From the NCBI GenBank assembly GCA_022511425.1, contig JAFLRO010000001.1, forward strand, positions 1 through 64,000: DNA of 64,000 bases, in the 5' to 3' direction. The notes under the pieces are model-generated. The model saw only the letters and a list, made by a program, of their open reading frames with translations, did no database searches and was not told the origin of the DNA. Origin of the DNA: Acetatifactor sp. (GTDB lineage Bacteria > Bacillota > Clostridia > Lachnospirales > Lachnospiraceae). Positions 37,536 through 47,501 of the stretch are shown here, piece by piece. Position numbers and translations under genes: made by a program. Each line of letters opens with the position of its first letter. Positions within the stretch are counted from its first letter, which is position 1.

Positions 37536-39842
37536 ATGGAAATTTCAAAAAAAGTGGAACTTTTGGCTCCTGCGGGCAATCTTCAGGCCTTTTACGGAGC
37601 TGTCAACGCTGGAGCGAATGCTGTTTATTTGGGCGGTTCAAAATTTGGAGCCAGAGCTTATGCGGAAAACTTAACAGAGGAAGAACTTGTGGCCTGTATC
37701 CGATATGGCCGCCTTTTTGGAGTGAAAGTATATCTGACAGTGAATACACTACTGAAGGAGCAGGAAATTCAAGACCTGCCCGGATATCTTGAACCTTTTT
37801 ACCGGGCAGGACTGGCTGGAGTCATTGTACAGGATATAGGAGCGCTCACAATAATCCGAGAATCTTTTCCTTGTTTAGAGCTCCATGCCAGCACCCAGAT
37901 GACTCTGTGTGCAAGCTACGGTCCTGAGCTTTTAAAAACAATGGGTGTCAATCGGATTGTACCGGCCAGGGAATTGAGTTTACAGGAACTGATTGACATA
38001 AAGCGCCGAACGGGTATGGAACTGGAGACATTTATTCACGGGGCAATGTGCTATTGTTACTCCGGTCAGTGCCTTTTCAGCAGCATTTTGGGCGGCCGAA
38101 GCGGCAACCGGGGAAGATGTGCCCAGCCCTGTCGTCTGCCGTACATAGTGAACAGCAGAAAGAAAGGAGCTCAGTGTTATCCATTAAGCCTGAAGGATAT
38201 GTGTACCATTGATTGTATTCCGGATCTGATTGAGGCAGGGATAGACTCATTTAAAATTGAAGGAAGGATGAAAAAGCCTGAGTACGCTGCAGGCGTCACT
38301 GCGATTTACCGGAAATACATAGATTTGTACTATGAACTCAGGCAGAATTTAGGAGCTGAGAAAGCCGCAGAAATCTATCAGGTAGTTCCGGAAGACAGGA
38401 AAGCCTTGAAAACACTGTATGTAAGAAGTCAGCTTCAGGACGGCTATTATTTTAGACGAAACGGCCGGGAGATGATAACTCTTGCAAATCCTGCCTACAG
38501 TGAAACGAAAGATGAATTGCTGGAAAAGATCAACGGAGAGTATTTACAGAATCGGCGGCGACTGGCTGTGAAAGTAGAGGCTGAATTTCTCGTCGGAAAG
38601 CCTGCATCGGTTTCACTTAGCTGCAAAGAAACAGTGGGAAAAGCCACGGGGGAACTGGTACAACCGTCTAGAAATCAGCCTGTGACAGAGGAAGATTTGC
38701 GTCGTCAGCTCGGAAAGCTGGGAGACACTCCATTTGAGGCCTCCGAAATGCAGATATTGTTAGAGGAAAATGCTTTTTATCCTCTGAAACAAATGAACGA
38801 ACTGCGAAGAAAATCTGCGGAAGCACTTGAACAGGAACTAATAAAAGCAAGAGAGTGTAAAAAATCTGAGGTACAGCAGAAAATATGGTCTGCAAGCAAT
38901 CGACCTGCTCAGTCAATAAAATGCATTAAAAATAGACCGATTCAGTCAACCGCCTATTCAATATCCGTTGCTGCCATGGAACAGCTGAGGGTTCTGGCAG
39001 AATTTCAGACAGATAAGAAAAGTGAGCAGAAACTTGCTCTTCAGCATGTCTACGTGAACAGCGATTTGCTGATTGAAAGATATAACGAGTGCCTGGCTCT
39101 TATGAAACAGATCAATACAGCAGGAGCAGATGTAACGGCAGAAAAAAATGTAACGTCAGGAACAGAATTACTTGCAGCCCTGCCATATGTTATGAGGCAG
39201 TCAGATTTGGCTTACATGGAAAAAATCTGGTCATTGGCAGAGAAGGGTGAAATAGACGGATTTTTAGTTCGATCTTTGGATGAATTAGGATTTCTTCTTA
39301 ATAGGGAGCAGAAAAGCAAAAAAGGGGTAAAGATACGGACTGATGCTGGTGTTTATATTTGGAATCTGTCTACAGCCCAAAGCCTTTCAGTGCTAACAGA
39401 CGGTTTTTGTATTCCCTATGAGTTGAATGCCCATGAACAGCGCAAACTCATTGAAAATTCCTCATCAGAGGACGGACATTTTTTATCATGGGAGAAAATC
39501 ATTTATGGCAGGATTCCCATGATGATTACTGCAAATTGTGTGCAAAAGACTACGGATATATGCATTAAGGACGGACAGGGCGTTTTATGGATGAAAGACC
39601 GCTATCAGACGGACTTTCCCGTGCTTCGTAACTGTGCCCACTGTGTCAATATCATATACAACAGCGTTCCCCTGGCGCTATTTGGGGAACAGAACCGTGT
39701 CAACGGGATTGATGTCCTGCGGCTGGATTTTACCATAGAGACTGAACAGGAGGTTGTTCAGGTCTTGAGGGCATGTATGGATGGTCTCAGCCTGAAACGG
39801 GGCACTTACACTACAGGACATGAGAAGCGCGGTGTGGATTAG
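37536..39842 (+). CDS. Peptidase U32 family protein (long form, DUF3656-like)
   Basis: VELLAPAGNLQAFYGAVNAGANAVYLGGSKFGARAYAEN; FIHGAMCYCYSGQCLFSSILGGRSGNRGRCAQPCRLPY; start reassigned to 37536. Confidence 0.9.
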   Translation: MEISKKVELLAPAGNLQAFYGAVNAGANAVYLGGSKFGARAYAENLTEEELVACIRYGRLFGVKVYLTVNTLLKEQEIQDLPGYLEPFYRAGLAGVIVQDIGALTIIRESFPCLELHASTQMTLCASYGPELLKTMGVNRIVPARELSLQELIDIKRRTGMELETFIHGAMCYCYSGQCLFSSILGGRSGNRGRCAQPCRLPYIVNSRKKGAQCYPLSLKDMCTIDCIPDLIEAGIDSFKIEGRMKKPEYAAGVTAIYRKYIDLYYELRQNLGAEKAAEIYQVVPEDRKALKTLYVRSQLQDGYYFRRNGREMITLANPAYSETKDELLEKINGEYLQNRRRLAVKVEAEFLVGKPASVSLSCKETVGKATGELVQPSRNQPVTEEDLRRQLGKLGDTPFEASEMQILLEENAFYPLKQMNELRRKSAEALEQELIKARECKKSEVQQKIWSASNRPAQSIKCIKNRPIQSTAYSISVAAMEQLRVLAEFQTDKKSEQKLALQHVYVNSDLLIERYNECLALMKQINTAGADVTAEKNVTSGTELLAALPYVMRQSDLAYMEKIWSLAEKGEIDGFLVRSLDELGFLLNREQKSKKGVKIRTDAGVYIWNLSTAQSLSVLTDGFCIPYELNAHEQRKLIENSSSEDGHFLSWEKIIYGRIPMMITANCVQKTTDICIKDGQGVLWMKDRYQTDFPVLRNCAHCVNIIYNSVPLALFGEQNRVNGIDVLRLDFTIETEQEVVQVLRACMDGLSLKRGTYTTGHEKRGVD

Positions 39843-39856
39843 TGAGGATAAGATAG

Positions 39857-41233
39857 ATGCAGTATTATATCACCGAATTATCAAAATATGGGATTGCCGC
39901 AGCAATGATATTATTTACCATTGTGAGCATACTTGGACTCTTTTTGAAAGAAAGCAGACAGAGGACGCTCTATGTATGGCAGTGTGTACTGATGTTTCTG
40001 GTACAACTCTTATGTTTTCTGAATCTGGCGATTATCAGCGGTAAGTTGGAATATGTGTTCTTTTATGTATTTGTCCAGATTTTTCTATTGGTAATGGCTA
40101 TTATGGTGCCCATGATCTATGAGGATGTGAACAGACCGTTACTTGGCGGCATGAGCATGTTGATGGGAGTGGGCTTATGTATTGTGTCAAGGCTTAATTT
40201 CAACCGGGCGATCAGACAGTATATTATCGCGTTGATTTCTCTGATTTTTGCGCTGCTCATACCGTATCTGTTTTCGAGGATTCGGTTTTTTAAGAAACTG
40301 ACATGGGTTTACGGTCTTCTTGGGATCGCTATGCTCAGTGTTGTGCTGATATTGGGAGAGATTACTTACGGCTCCAAACTTTCCTTTACGGTTTCCTTTG
40401 ATATTGCTCAAGTGACTTTTCAGCCCTCTGAATTTGTGAAGATTCTGTTCATTTTTTTCCTTGCCGGAGCCCTGTGGGAGGATGTCTCGTTTGTAAGAGT
40501 TGCAATAACTGCCGTGATTGCCGGCATGCATGTGATGATACTGGTGCTCTCCAGGGATTTAGGCAGTGCGGTGATCTTTTTTATAGGTTATATTTTTATT
40601 GTGTTTATAGCAACAAGAAACTATCTATATCTGATGTTCGGAGCAGTGGGGGGATGTGCTGCATCCTGGGCTGCCTATCAGCTGTTCGCCCATGTCAGGA
40701 CAAGGGTATTGGCATGGCAGGATCCCTGGACTTATATAGACAATCAAGGTTATGCTATCACCCAGTCATTGTTTGCCATCGGAAGTGGAAGCTGGTTTGG
40801 CATGGGACTCATGCAGGGGAATCCGGATGATATACCGTATGTGATGGAAGATTTCATTTTTTCCTCTATCTGTGAGGAACTGGGGGTCATATTTGGCATT
40901 TGTGTCGTGCTGGTTACAATGGGAATGTTTCTGATGATGATGCAGATCGCTTTGAAGATTCATGACCATTTTTACCGGATTATTGTATATGGGGTGGGCG
41001 TTATGTATATTTTCCAGATTTTTCTCACCGTGGGTGGTGGTATCAAGCTGATTCCACTTACAGGTGTGACTCTGCCCTTTATCAGCTACGGCGGCAGTTC
41101 TGTAATGGTATCCATGATCATGTTCTTTATTGTTCAGGGAATTTATATCCGGCTAAAACAGGAGGGAACAAGGCATAATGACAGTAAGAAGCAAAAATCA
41201 AAAGTCTCAAAAACAGGGAAGCAAAACCGATAG
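39857..41233 (+). CDS. FtsW/RodA/SpoVE-family peptidoglycan polymerase
   Basis: FQPSEFVKILFIFFLAG, LSRDLGSAVIFFIGYIFI, GVTLPFISYGGSSVM. Confidence 0.92.
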   Translation: MQYYITELSKYGIAAAMILFTIVSILGLFLKESRQRTLYVWQCVLMFLVQLLCFLNLAIISGKLEYVFFYVFVQIFLLVMAIMVPMIYEDVNRPLLGGMSMLMGVGLCIVSRLNFNRAIRQYIIALISLIFALLIPYLFSRIRFFKKLTWVYGLLGIAMLSVVLILGEITYGSKLSFTVSFDIAQVTFQPSEFVKILFIFFLAGALWEDVSFVRVAITAVIAGMHVMILVLSRDLGSAVIFFIGYIFIVFIATRNYLYLMFGAVGGCAASWAAYQLFAHVRTRVLAWQDPWTYIDNQGYAITQSLFAIGSGSWFGMGLMQGNPDDIPYVMEDFIFSSICEELGVIFGICVVLVTMGMFLMMMQIALKIHDHFYRIIVYGVGVMYIFQIFLTVGGGIKLIPLTGVTLPFISYGGSSVMVSMIMFFIVQGIYIRLKQEGTRHNDSKKQKSKVSKTGKQNR

Positions 41234-42644
41234 CTGCGAACCGATTTGGATAAGCAGCGCTCTTTTTGTATTCATTTTTTCTGTTTTGATTGGCTATCTG
41301 GCATATTTTACAGCCACCGGTCAGCAGGATATGATCAACAACAGCTACAATTCCCGACAGGAACTTTTGCTTTCTCAAAACTACCGCGGCACCATCTACT
41401 CAAGGGACGGTGATATTTTGGCAGAGACGGTGCTTGACGCTGCTCAGAATGAGACAAGAACTTATCCCTATGGCAGCCTTTTTTCTCATGTAATAGGGTA
41501 TTCCACACATGGAAGGACAGGAGTGGAGGCCCTGGCAAATTATTATCTTATCAATACCAATATACCGTTAAGCGGCAAGGTAGCCAACGATATGGCAGGT
41601 GTAAAAAATCCCGGTGATAATGTGTATACTACACTGGATGTTGAACTTCAGGAGACAGCCGACAGTCTATTAGGGATTTACAAGGGGGCTGTCATTGTGT
41701 CAGAAGTACAGACCGGCAAGGTGCTGGCTATGGTGTCACACCCGGATTTTGACCCCAATGAGATTGCAGATATCTGGGATACCCTGCTTAAAGATTCGGA
41801 GAGTTCCATACTGGTAAACCGGGCAACCCAGGGTTTGTATCCGCCCGGTTCCACTTTTAAGATCGTGACTGCATTAGAATACATTCGGCAGAATCCGGAA
41901 ACCTACGATCAGTACTCCTTTAACTGCCCCGGGTTTTACAGCTATGGAGGAAGTCGCATCAACTGTTATCATGGGAGTAATCATGGCAATGTAAATTTCA
42001 TGAGTTCCTTTGCCAAATCCTGCAACGCATCCTTTGCCAACATTGGCATGAGTCTGGACAGGGATAAATTGCAGGACACTTTGGACGAGCTCCTGTTTGG
42101 CAGAGAACTTCCCGTAACAATTCGTTACGCGGAAAGTAGCGTGCATATTTCGGAGAATATCTCGGACAATGAAATGATGCAGACGTCTATCGGTCAGGGT
42201 AAAACGCTGATCACGCCCATTCACCTGCACCTGATCACAAGCGCTATCGCAAATGACGGAATTCTTATGAAACCCATCTTTATGGAGCGGGTGGAAAATG
42301 ACGGGGGAAGCGTGATTAAAGCATTCAAGCCCCAAACTTACGGTAGGCTTATGAGTGAAAATGAAGCTGCTATACTCAGGGAGATGATGACGGCAGTTGT
42401 TGAGAAAGGAACGGCTTCGAAGCTTAGCGGACGGGATTACACTGCAGCCGGAAAGACAGGCTCTGCAGAGTACAACAATATGAATGACGACAGCCATGCC
42501 TGGTTCACAGGGTTTGCCCCGGCGGAAGCTCCTGAAGTCTGTGTAACTATCATTGTTGAGGGGGCCGGCAGCGGAGGCGATTATGCAGTCCCCATGGCAA
42601 GAAGATTATTTGACTGTTATTTTAAAGAAAAAACTGAAGATTAA
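41178..42644 (+). CDS. Penicillin-binding protein (class B transpeptidase)
   Basis: YRGTIYSRDGDILAET, PPGSTFK (SxxK), AKSCNASFANIG (SxN), AAGKTGSAEY (KTG); RBS aggaggg inside upstream gene. Confidence 0.92.
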   Translation: MTVRSKNQKSQKQGSKTDSCEPIWISSALFVFIFSVLIGYLAYFTATGQQDMINNSYNSRQELLLSQNYRGTIYSRDGDILAETVLDAAQNETRTYPYGSLFSHVIGYSTHGRTGVEALANYYLINTNIPLSGKVANDMAGVKNPGDNVYTTLDVELQETADSLLGIYKGAVIVSEVQTGKVLAMVSHPDFDPNEIADIWDTLLKDSESSILVNRATQGLYPPGSTFKIVTALEYIRQNPETYDQYSFNCPGFYSYGGSRINCYHGSNHGNVNFMSSFAKSCNASFANIGMSLDRDKLQDTLDELLFGRELPVTIRYAESSVHISENISDNEMMQTSIGQGKTLITPIHLHLITSAIANDGILMKPIFMERVENDGGSVIKAFKPQTYGRLMSENEAAILREMMTAVVEKGTASKLSGRDYTAAGKTGSAEYNNMNDDSHAWFTGFAPAEAPEVCVTIIVEGAGSGGDYAVPMARRLFDCYFKEKTED

Positions 42645-42654
42645 TAATTTTCCT

Positions 42655-42683
42655 TGCGTATCTTGTCCAATTAAGCTATACTG
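42655..42683 (+). promoter_or_regulatory. Candidate promoter for NUDIX gene (TTGCGT-17-TATACT)
   Basis: -35 42655-42660, -10 42678-42683. Confidence 0.5.
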
Positions 42684-42724
42684 TTCCTAGTTGTTCTTTT
42701 TCACACCAGTCAGGAGGAATTGCA

Positions 42725-43177
42725 ATGATAGAAGCAACAAGCTGTGGTGGTGTGGTAATATTTCGTGGAAAGATTCTGCTTTTGTACAAAAATATAAAAA
42801 ACAAGTACGAAGGATGGGTCTTGCCGAAGGGCACGGTAGAACAGGACGAGGACTACAAAGACACCGCGCTGCGTGAGGTGCTGGAGGAATCCGGCGCGAA
42901 GGCTACTATTATCAAGTACATCGGAAAAAGCGAATACAGCTTTGTTGTTCCCGAGGACACCGTAAATAAGGAAGTTCACTGGTACCTGATGATGGCAGAC
43001 AGTTATTACAGCAAACCACAAAGAGAAGAATTTTTTATGGATTCAGGGTATTACAAGTACCACGAGGCATATCACCTGTTGAAATTTAATAATGAAAAAC
43101 AGATATTGGAAAAAGCCTACGAGGAATACCAGGAATTAAAGAAAAGCAATTTATGGGGAAGCCGGAAGTACTACTAA
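42725..43177 (+). CDS. NUDIX hydrolase
   Basis: Nudix box GTVEQDEDYKDTALREVLEESGA. Confidence 0.9.
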   Translation: MIEATSCGGVVIFRGKILLLYKNIKNKYEGWVLPKGTVEQDEDYKDTALREVLEESGAKATIIKYIGKSEYSFVVPEDTVNKEVHWYLMMADSYYSKPQREEFFMDSGYYKYHEAYHLLKFNNEKQILEKAYEEYQELKKSNLWGSRKYY

Positions 43178-43194
43178 AGTACTCCCGGCTTTTC
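43161..43194. terminator. Hairpin between convergent genes
   Basis: gccggaagtac...gtactcccggc followed by tttt; overlaps the NUDIX stop region. Confidence 0.7.
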
Positions 43195-43197
43195 ATC

Positions 43198-44250
43198 TTA
43201 CATCATCTTAACAATTTCAAGCTCCGGATGTTCTCTCAGATCAAGTGTTTCTTGTTTTGCGTTCTTAAGAACGGGACGGGAGAGCTTTGTGGCATGAATA
43301 TGGGATACTTCCCAAACTGAATCGTCATTCAGGCAGACGGAAGATCCAATTTGGGCATCAGCAATATGTATCATCAACGGAATTAGTAATTCCTTGTCAT
43401 ATTGGGCTACATTCTTTTCAAAATTGCCCATGATCTGCAATGGGGTGAGAGCATTTCTATGAGGTCTGGGGGAAGCCATGGCGATATAAGTATCGATAAT
43501 AGCAATGTAACGGGCAAAAATGCTAATTTCATCACCCTTTGCATGTTTGGGGTAGCCGCTGCCATCCATACGCTCGTGATGCATAAGAACAGCATCCTGA
43601 ATATGACTGGAAAGCCCGGTATTTCCCAGCATGGCCCAGCCGATAGAAGGATGCTTTTTCACTACATCGAATTCCTCCTGGGATAATTTACCCGGCCTCC
43701 AAAGTACATCGTAGGGAAGTTTGAGCTTACCGATATCATAATAGAATCCAGATAGAATAAGCTCTTCCCGGTCTTCCTCCGACATAGCAGTCCATTCGGC
43801 GAACACACCGGCCAAAAGCGCAGAGTTCAGAGAATGATTAAAGGTCAGTTCATCCTCATTGGGCATAAGGTTATAAAGGTAGTCCAACAGAATGGCACCG
43901 TTTGAATAGGTTGATCGCAGGTCACTGTAAATCTCCATAAGCGCCTGTGCCGGAATCTGCTTTCCGGAAGTAGCAAAATCCATCATCAATTTTTTGTATT
44001 TGTAAAGATTCTGGGCATGCTTTTGTTCAAAAATTTTAAAATCATGAGAATATCTAAGCCTTTCGTAATGTGTGGTGGCAAAGTCCACGTCCTCCATTAC
44101 AGTAACAATCATGATATTATAGCGCTTAAGTCTCTCAATGTTGGCCTGAGATAAAACAGTACCTTCGCTGAAAAGAATCTTTTCCTGCCATCGCACATCC
44201 TCCCCAAGTGTCATACCTGGTTTTAATTCCATTCTGGCAACAGCTTTCAT
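43198..44250 (-). CDS. HD-GYP-type phosphohydrolase-like protein with altered HD dyad (YD)
   Basis: LSGFYYDIGKLKLP, HPSIGWAML, MHHERMDGSGYPKHAKGDEISIFARYIAIIDTYIAM. Confidence 0.87.
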   Translation of the reverse strand: MKAVARMELKPGMTLGEDVRWQEKILFSEGTVLSQANIERLKRYNIMIVTVMEDVDFATTHYERLRYSHDFKIFEQKHAQNLYKYKKLMMDFATSGKQIPAQALMEIYSDLRSTYSNGAILLDYLYNLMPNEDELTFNHSLNSALLAGVFAEWTAMSEEDREELILSGFYYDIGKLKLPYDVLWRPGKLSQEEFDVVKKHPSIGWAMLGNTGLSSHIQDAVLMHHERMDGSGYPKHAKGDEISIFARYIAIIDTYIAMASPRPHRNALTPLQIMGNFEKNVAQYDKELLIPLMIHIADAQIGSSVCLNDDSVWEVSHIHATKLSRPVLKNAKQETLDLREHPELEIVKMM

Positions 44251-44317
44251 TTGCTTGCAACCTCCCCTTCTGAAACATAATCATATTGCATGATTAGAAA
44301 TTTTCCCCACATACATA

Positions 44318-44345
44318 AGTATAAAAGATTTTGTCGAATTGTCAA
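44318..44345 (-). promoter_or_regulatory. Promoter for the HD-GYP-like gene (TTGACA-16-TATACT on - strand)
   Basis: + strand TGTCAA 44340-44345 and AGTATA 44318-44323. Confidence 0.6.
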
Positions 44346-44371
44346 CTATCATCCGCTCAACAGTTTTTTGG

Positions 44372-44399
44372 TTACAAATTGAAATTAATATGATATACT
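44372..44399 (+). promoter_or_regulatory. Divergent promoter for the 44451 operon (TTACAA-16-TATACT, extended -10)
   Basis: TTACAA 44372-44377, TGA-TATACT 44391-44399. Confidence 0.5.
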
Positions 44400-44450
44400 T
44401 ATTCAGACAGGAAATAATCCATACCGTGATGCGGAGGCTTCAGAGTACCT

Positions 44451-44774
44451 ATGGCAATTTTGCTAGAGTATCATCCAAAGCTGTATCTGGGCGATAGTAT
44501 CAGCGAAAAAAAACTGGATAGGATTAAGAAAAAGTTGGAGAACAAGCCCCTGACCACGGGCGTTTTTCTGATTACCATGTCACGGAATTCCTATGATCAG
44601 CTGGATATCTTTTCAGCCAGGCTGCTGGTGCAGAGATATTACGCAAAAAATCCGCCCTATGTGGTAGGAATTGCAGGAAACTATGAGGAAGCGGTTGAAA
44701 TGGTGGAACAGCTTGTTCAAGAATGTCTGAAAGCCCGGGGGGACTGTGCGCTGAAGGAGTACTTGCGATGTTAG
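44451..44774 (+). CDS. Conserved hypothetical protein
   Basis: Complete ORF translationally overlapping the next gene. Confidence 0.7.
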   Translation: MAILLEYHPKLYLGDSISEKKLDRIKKKLENKPLTTGVFLITMSRNSYDQLDIFSARLLVQRYYAKNPPYVVGIAGNYEEAVEMVEQLVQECLKARGDCALKEYLRC

Positions 44775-45733
44775 ACGTGATTTTACAGATATTGTCCGTC
44801 CTGGGCATCATATTGCTGGTTCTCCTTGCTGTGCTTATAACAGTGTTACTGCTGGTGCTTTTTTTCCCTGTTTTGTACCGTGTGCGGGGCAGGAAAGATA
44901 CGGAACATATTGAGCTTGCTGCCAGAGCAGACTGGCTTTTTGGACTGCTGAGACTGCGGTATGCCTATCCTGAACCGGGAAAACTAACTGTAAAGGTATT
45001 GTGGATTACAATCTTTGACAGTTCAAGAAGAGAAGAAAGTGAAGAGAGAGAAGAAAAAGAAGGGAAAGAAGGGAAAGAAGAAAGAGAAGAAAATAAAGAA
45101 GAGGAATCAAAAGAGACTCCGACGGTAGTGACATCTTCGGAAATCGCTGATACGGAAGAAGAACCGGTGCCAAAAACCTTTGAACAAACAGAAGGAAAAC
45201 AGAACGAAAAAGAAACGGATGACCAGGATTCGAAAGCCATTGATGAGTCAAAACAAAAAAAATTTATAAAGATTTCCGAAAAAATTGCAAAGTTAAAGTA
45301 CACAATCTTGACCATATATGATAAAATAAAAAAGATGTGGCAAAATATATCCTATTACATGGAACTTTTGAATGATAAAGACACGAAACTGCTTCTTTCG
45401 CACGCAAAGATCAGGCTCTGTAAGATCATAAAAAGTATACGCCCAAGAAGATTAGAAGCTGATATAGTTTTTGGGACAGGAGCGCCGGATACCACAGGAT
45501 ATGCTTACGGTGTGTATGGTATGTTAATGCCGTTTCTTGGTTCGTATGTGGTAGTGACGCCGGATTTTCAGCAGGCGGTGCTGGAGGGAAACTTTCAGGC
45601 ATCAGGTCATGTTACTCTTGCCGTGCTGTTATGGCAGGCGATAAGAATAGCCATGGATAAAAAACTTTGGCAGCTTTTGAATAAACTAAAACGACAAGGT
45701 ACAACGCAGGATAAGAAAGCAGAAGATAGTTAA
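44768..45733 (+). CDS. DUF2953-like (YtfI-type) membrane protein with Glu/Lys-rich linker
   Basis: N-terminal TM; start reassigned to 44768 (MLDVILQILSV); IRPRRLEADIVFGTGAPDTTGYAYGVYGML; precedes a ytfJ-like gene. Confidence 0.75.
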   Translation: MLDVILQILSVLGIILLVLLAVLITVLLLVLFFPVLYRVRGRKDTEHIELAARADWLFGLLRLRYAYPEPGKLTVKVLWITIFDSSRREESEEREEKEGKEGKEEREENKEEESKETPTVVTSSEIADTEEEPVPKTFEQTEGKQNEKETDDQDSKAIDESKQKKFIKISEKIAKLKYTILTIYDKIKKMWQNISYYMELLNDKDTKLLLSHAKIRLCKIIKSIRPRRLEADIVFGTGAPDTTGYAYGVYGMLMPFLGSYVVVTPDFQQAVLEGNFQASGHVTLAVLLWQAIRIAMDKKLWQLLNKLKRQGTTQDKKAEDS

Positions 45734-45787
45734 GGACATAGACATTAATAAATGTGAGTCGCTTGAATGCGGCAGATTGGAGGAGAT

Positions 45788-46207
45788 ATGGCAGACAGGG
45801 AAAACCAGTTTCAGGGCGTGGTAGAGGCACTTCTTCAGGGCATGGATACCGTGCTTTCTACAAAGACTGTAGTTGGTCAGGCAACACAGGTGGGAGATAC
45901 CATAATTTTGCCTCTGGTTGATGTGAGCTTTGGTGTTGGAGCAGGTGCTGGTTCAAACGGAGAAAAGCATTCCTCATCAGGCGCGGGAGGTTTGGGCGGC
46001 AAGATGACCCCCAGCGCCGTGATCGTCATAAAAGACGGTTACACAAAGCTTGTAAATATAAAGAATCAGGATGCAGTAACCAAGGTTCTGGATATGATTC
46101 CGGATCTAGTGGATAAATTTACAAAACCAAAGAGCAAGGACGAGATGTCCGACGATGAAGTGGTTGACATTGCATTTCCTGAGAATACGGAAAAATCAGG
46201 AAAATGA
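45788..46207 (+). CDS. ytfJ: GerW/YtfJ-family sporulation protein
   Basis: VEALLQGMDTVLSTKTVVGQATQVGDTIILPLVDVSFGVGAGAG...KMTPSAVIVIKDGYTKLVNI; start 45788 behind ggaggag. Confidence 0.85.
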   Translation: MADRENQFQGVVEALLQGMDTVLSTKTVVGQATQVGDTIILPLVDVSFGVGAGAGSNGEKHSSSGAGGLGGKMTPSAVIVIKDGYTKLVNIKNQDAVTKVLDMIPDLVDKFTKPKSKDEMSDDEVVDIAFPENTEKSGK

Positions 46208-46265
46208 TTCAAAAAAGAGTGATTGTTTGCATATATTGAGAGTAAGATAAGTCTTTCAGGGTGTT

Positions 46266-46406
46266 ATGAAAAAGATTATAGGACTCGCCTGCTTTTTTAT
46301 AGCGATTGGCATGCTGATCATGCTGATTACCCACAATCGTCTGGTGGGCCTGATTATCATTGCTCTGTTATTATTTTTGGGATATAATTGTTTTTGCAGC
46401 GACTAG
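46266..46406 (+). CDS. 46-aa membrane microprotein (absent from the supplied ORF track)
   Basis: MKKIIGLACFFIAIGMLIMLITHNRLVGLIIIALLLFLGYNCFCSD*: two hydrophobic segments, fits the gap between ytfJ and the next gene. Confidence 0.6.
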   Translation: MKKIIGLACFFIAIGMLIMLITHNRLVGLIIIALLLFLGYNCFCSD

Positions 46407-46467
46407 CGTGGAATTATTTCCGCGCATTTTGTGGCGTTTTAGACAGATGATCGGAAGGTTGATTCAA

Positions 46468-46998
46468 ATGATTGATTGGGAAGAGATTAACAGAGCAGAA
46501 GAAATGGACGAACTCAAGGAAGCTAAGATCTGGCTTTTTCAGGAGAACATTCGGTTAGAGAATGCGCGCAAGGAGCTTGCGATCTCTCAGGAACGTTTTA
46601 TGAATGAAAGCGGACAACTGCGCAAGGAACTGGAGGAGTTGCACCATCGCACAGTTCAGGAGCGGAAGCGCCTGAAGGAAGAGAATCTGTTTTTTGAGAA
46701 AAAACTGGCAATTCTTCAGGACGGTTTTCGTAAGTTGGATGAGGACAAGCGTGATTTCGAACGTCAGAGAAGGGCATTGGAGGAGCGGACAAGACATGCC
46801 GTTCAGGATGAGCCTAAGGGTCTGGTAATGGAGGAGTCTGTGCGCCTGCTATTCCGCGGAGCGAACAATCCATTAGCTCTCCGTAAGCGGTATAAAGACT
46901 TGGTGAAGATATTTCACCCGGACAACCTATTCGGAGACGAAGAATTGGCTCAAAGTATTAACAGGGAGTATCTGCGGCGGAAGGGCAGAGAAGAGTAA
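46468..46998 (+). CDS. Coiled-coil protein with C-terminal J-domain-like segment
   Basis: LALRKRYKDLVKIFHPDNLFGDEELAQSINREYLRRK; start 46468 (MIDWEE) behind ggaagg. Confidence 0.7.
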   Translation: MIDWEEINRAEEMDELKEAKIWLFQENIRLENARKELAISQERFMNESGQLRKELEELHHRTVQERKRLKEENLFFEKKLAILQDGFRKLDEDKRDFERQRRALEERTRHAVQDEPKGLVMEESVRLLFRGANNPLALRKRYKDLVKIFHPDNLFGDEELAQSINREYLRRKGREE

Positions 46999-47080
46999 CA
47001 CGATAGTATATCGGATACAAATTTCATGAAAAATGGAAACTTTGTTGAATCAAAGCGCCAAAAGAAGATATAAAGCATAA

Positions 47081-47109
47081 AAAAGAGTAGGATAAATGCC
47101 TACTCTTTT
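47081..47109. terminator. Bidirectional terminator between convergent genes
   Basis: aaaagagtagg-ataaatg-cctactctttt. Confidence 0.85.
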
Positions 47110-47148
47110 AATGATTAGTGTTCATGTGTTTTTTCATCAGCGACAAAC

Positions 47149-47334
47149 TTAAGCTCTTTCAACCCTGCCGGACTTTAAGCATCTGGTGCACACATGCATT
47201 CTTTTGGAACCGCCGTTTACTTTGCATTTAACGTTCTTTACGTTAGAGTTCCAAATCGCATTGCTTCTTCTATGAGAATGGCTTACATTATTACCAAAAT
47301 GAACACCCTTTCCGCAAACATCACACTTAGCCAT
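47149..47334 (-). CDS. rpmB: 50S ribosomal protein L28 (Cys-containing form)
   Basis: MAKCDVCGKGVHFGNNVSHSHRRSNAIWNSNVKNVKCKVNGGSKRMHVCTRCLKSGRVERA. Confidence 0.95.
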   Translation of the reverse strand: MAKCDVCGKGVHFGNNVSHSHRRSNAIWNSNVKNVKCKVNGGSKRMHVCTRCLKSGRVERA

Positions 47335-47501
47335 CTTGACACCTCCTCGACACCTTCATTTTCTTTAAATAAACCGGCAATTCGCCCGCAACATTGATAT
47401 ACTAACAGAAATATGCAGAAAAAGCAAGCAAAAAAAAATCTTTTTTTATTTTTTGCTTTTAATGTTTCCTTTTTATGGGAAAGATGATAAGATAGATTAC
47501 A

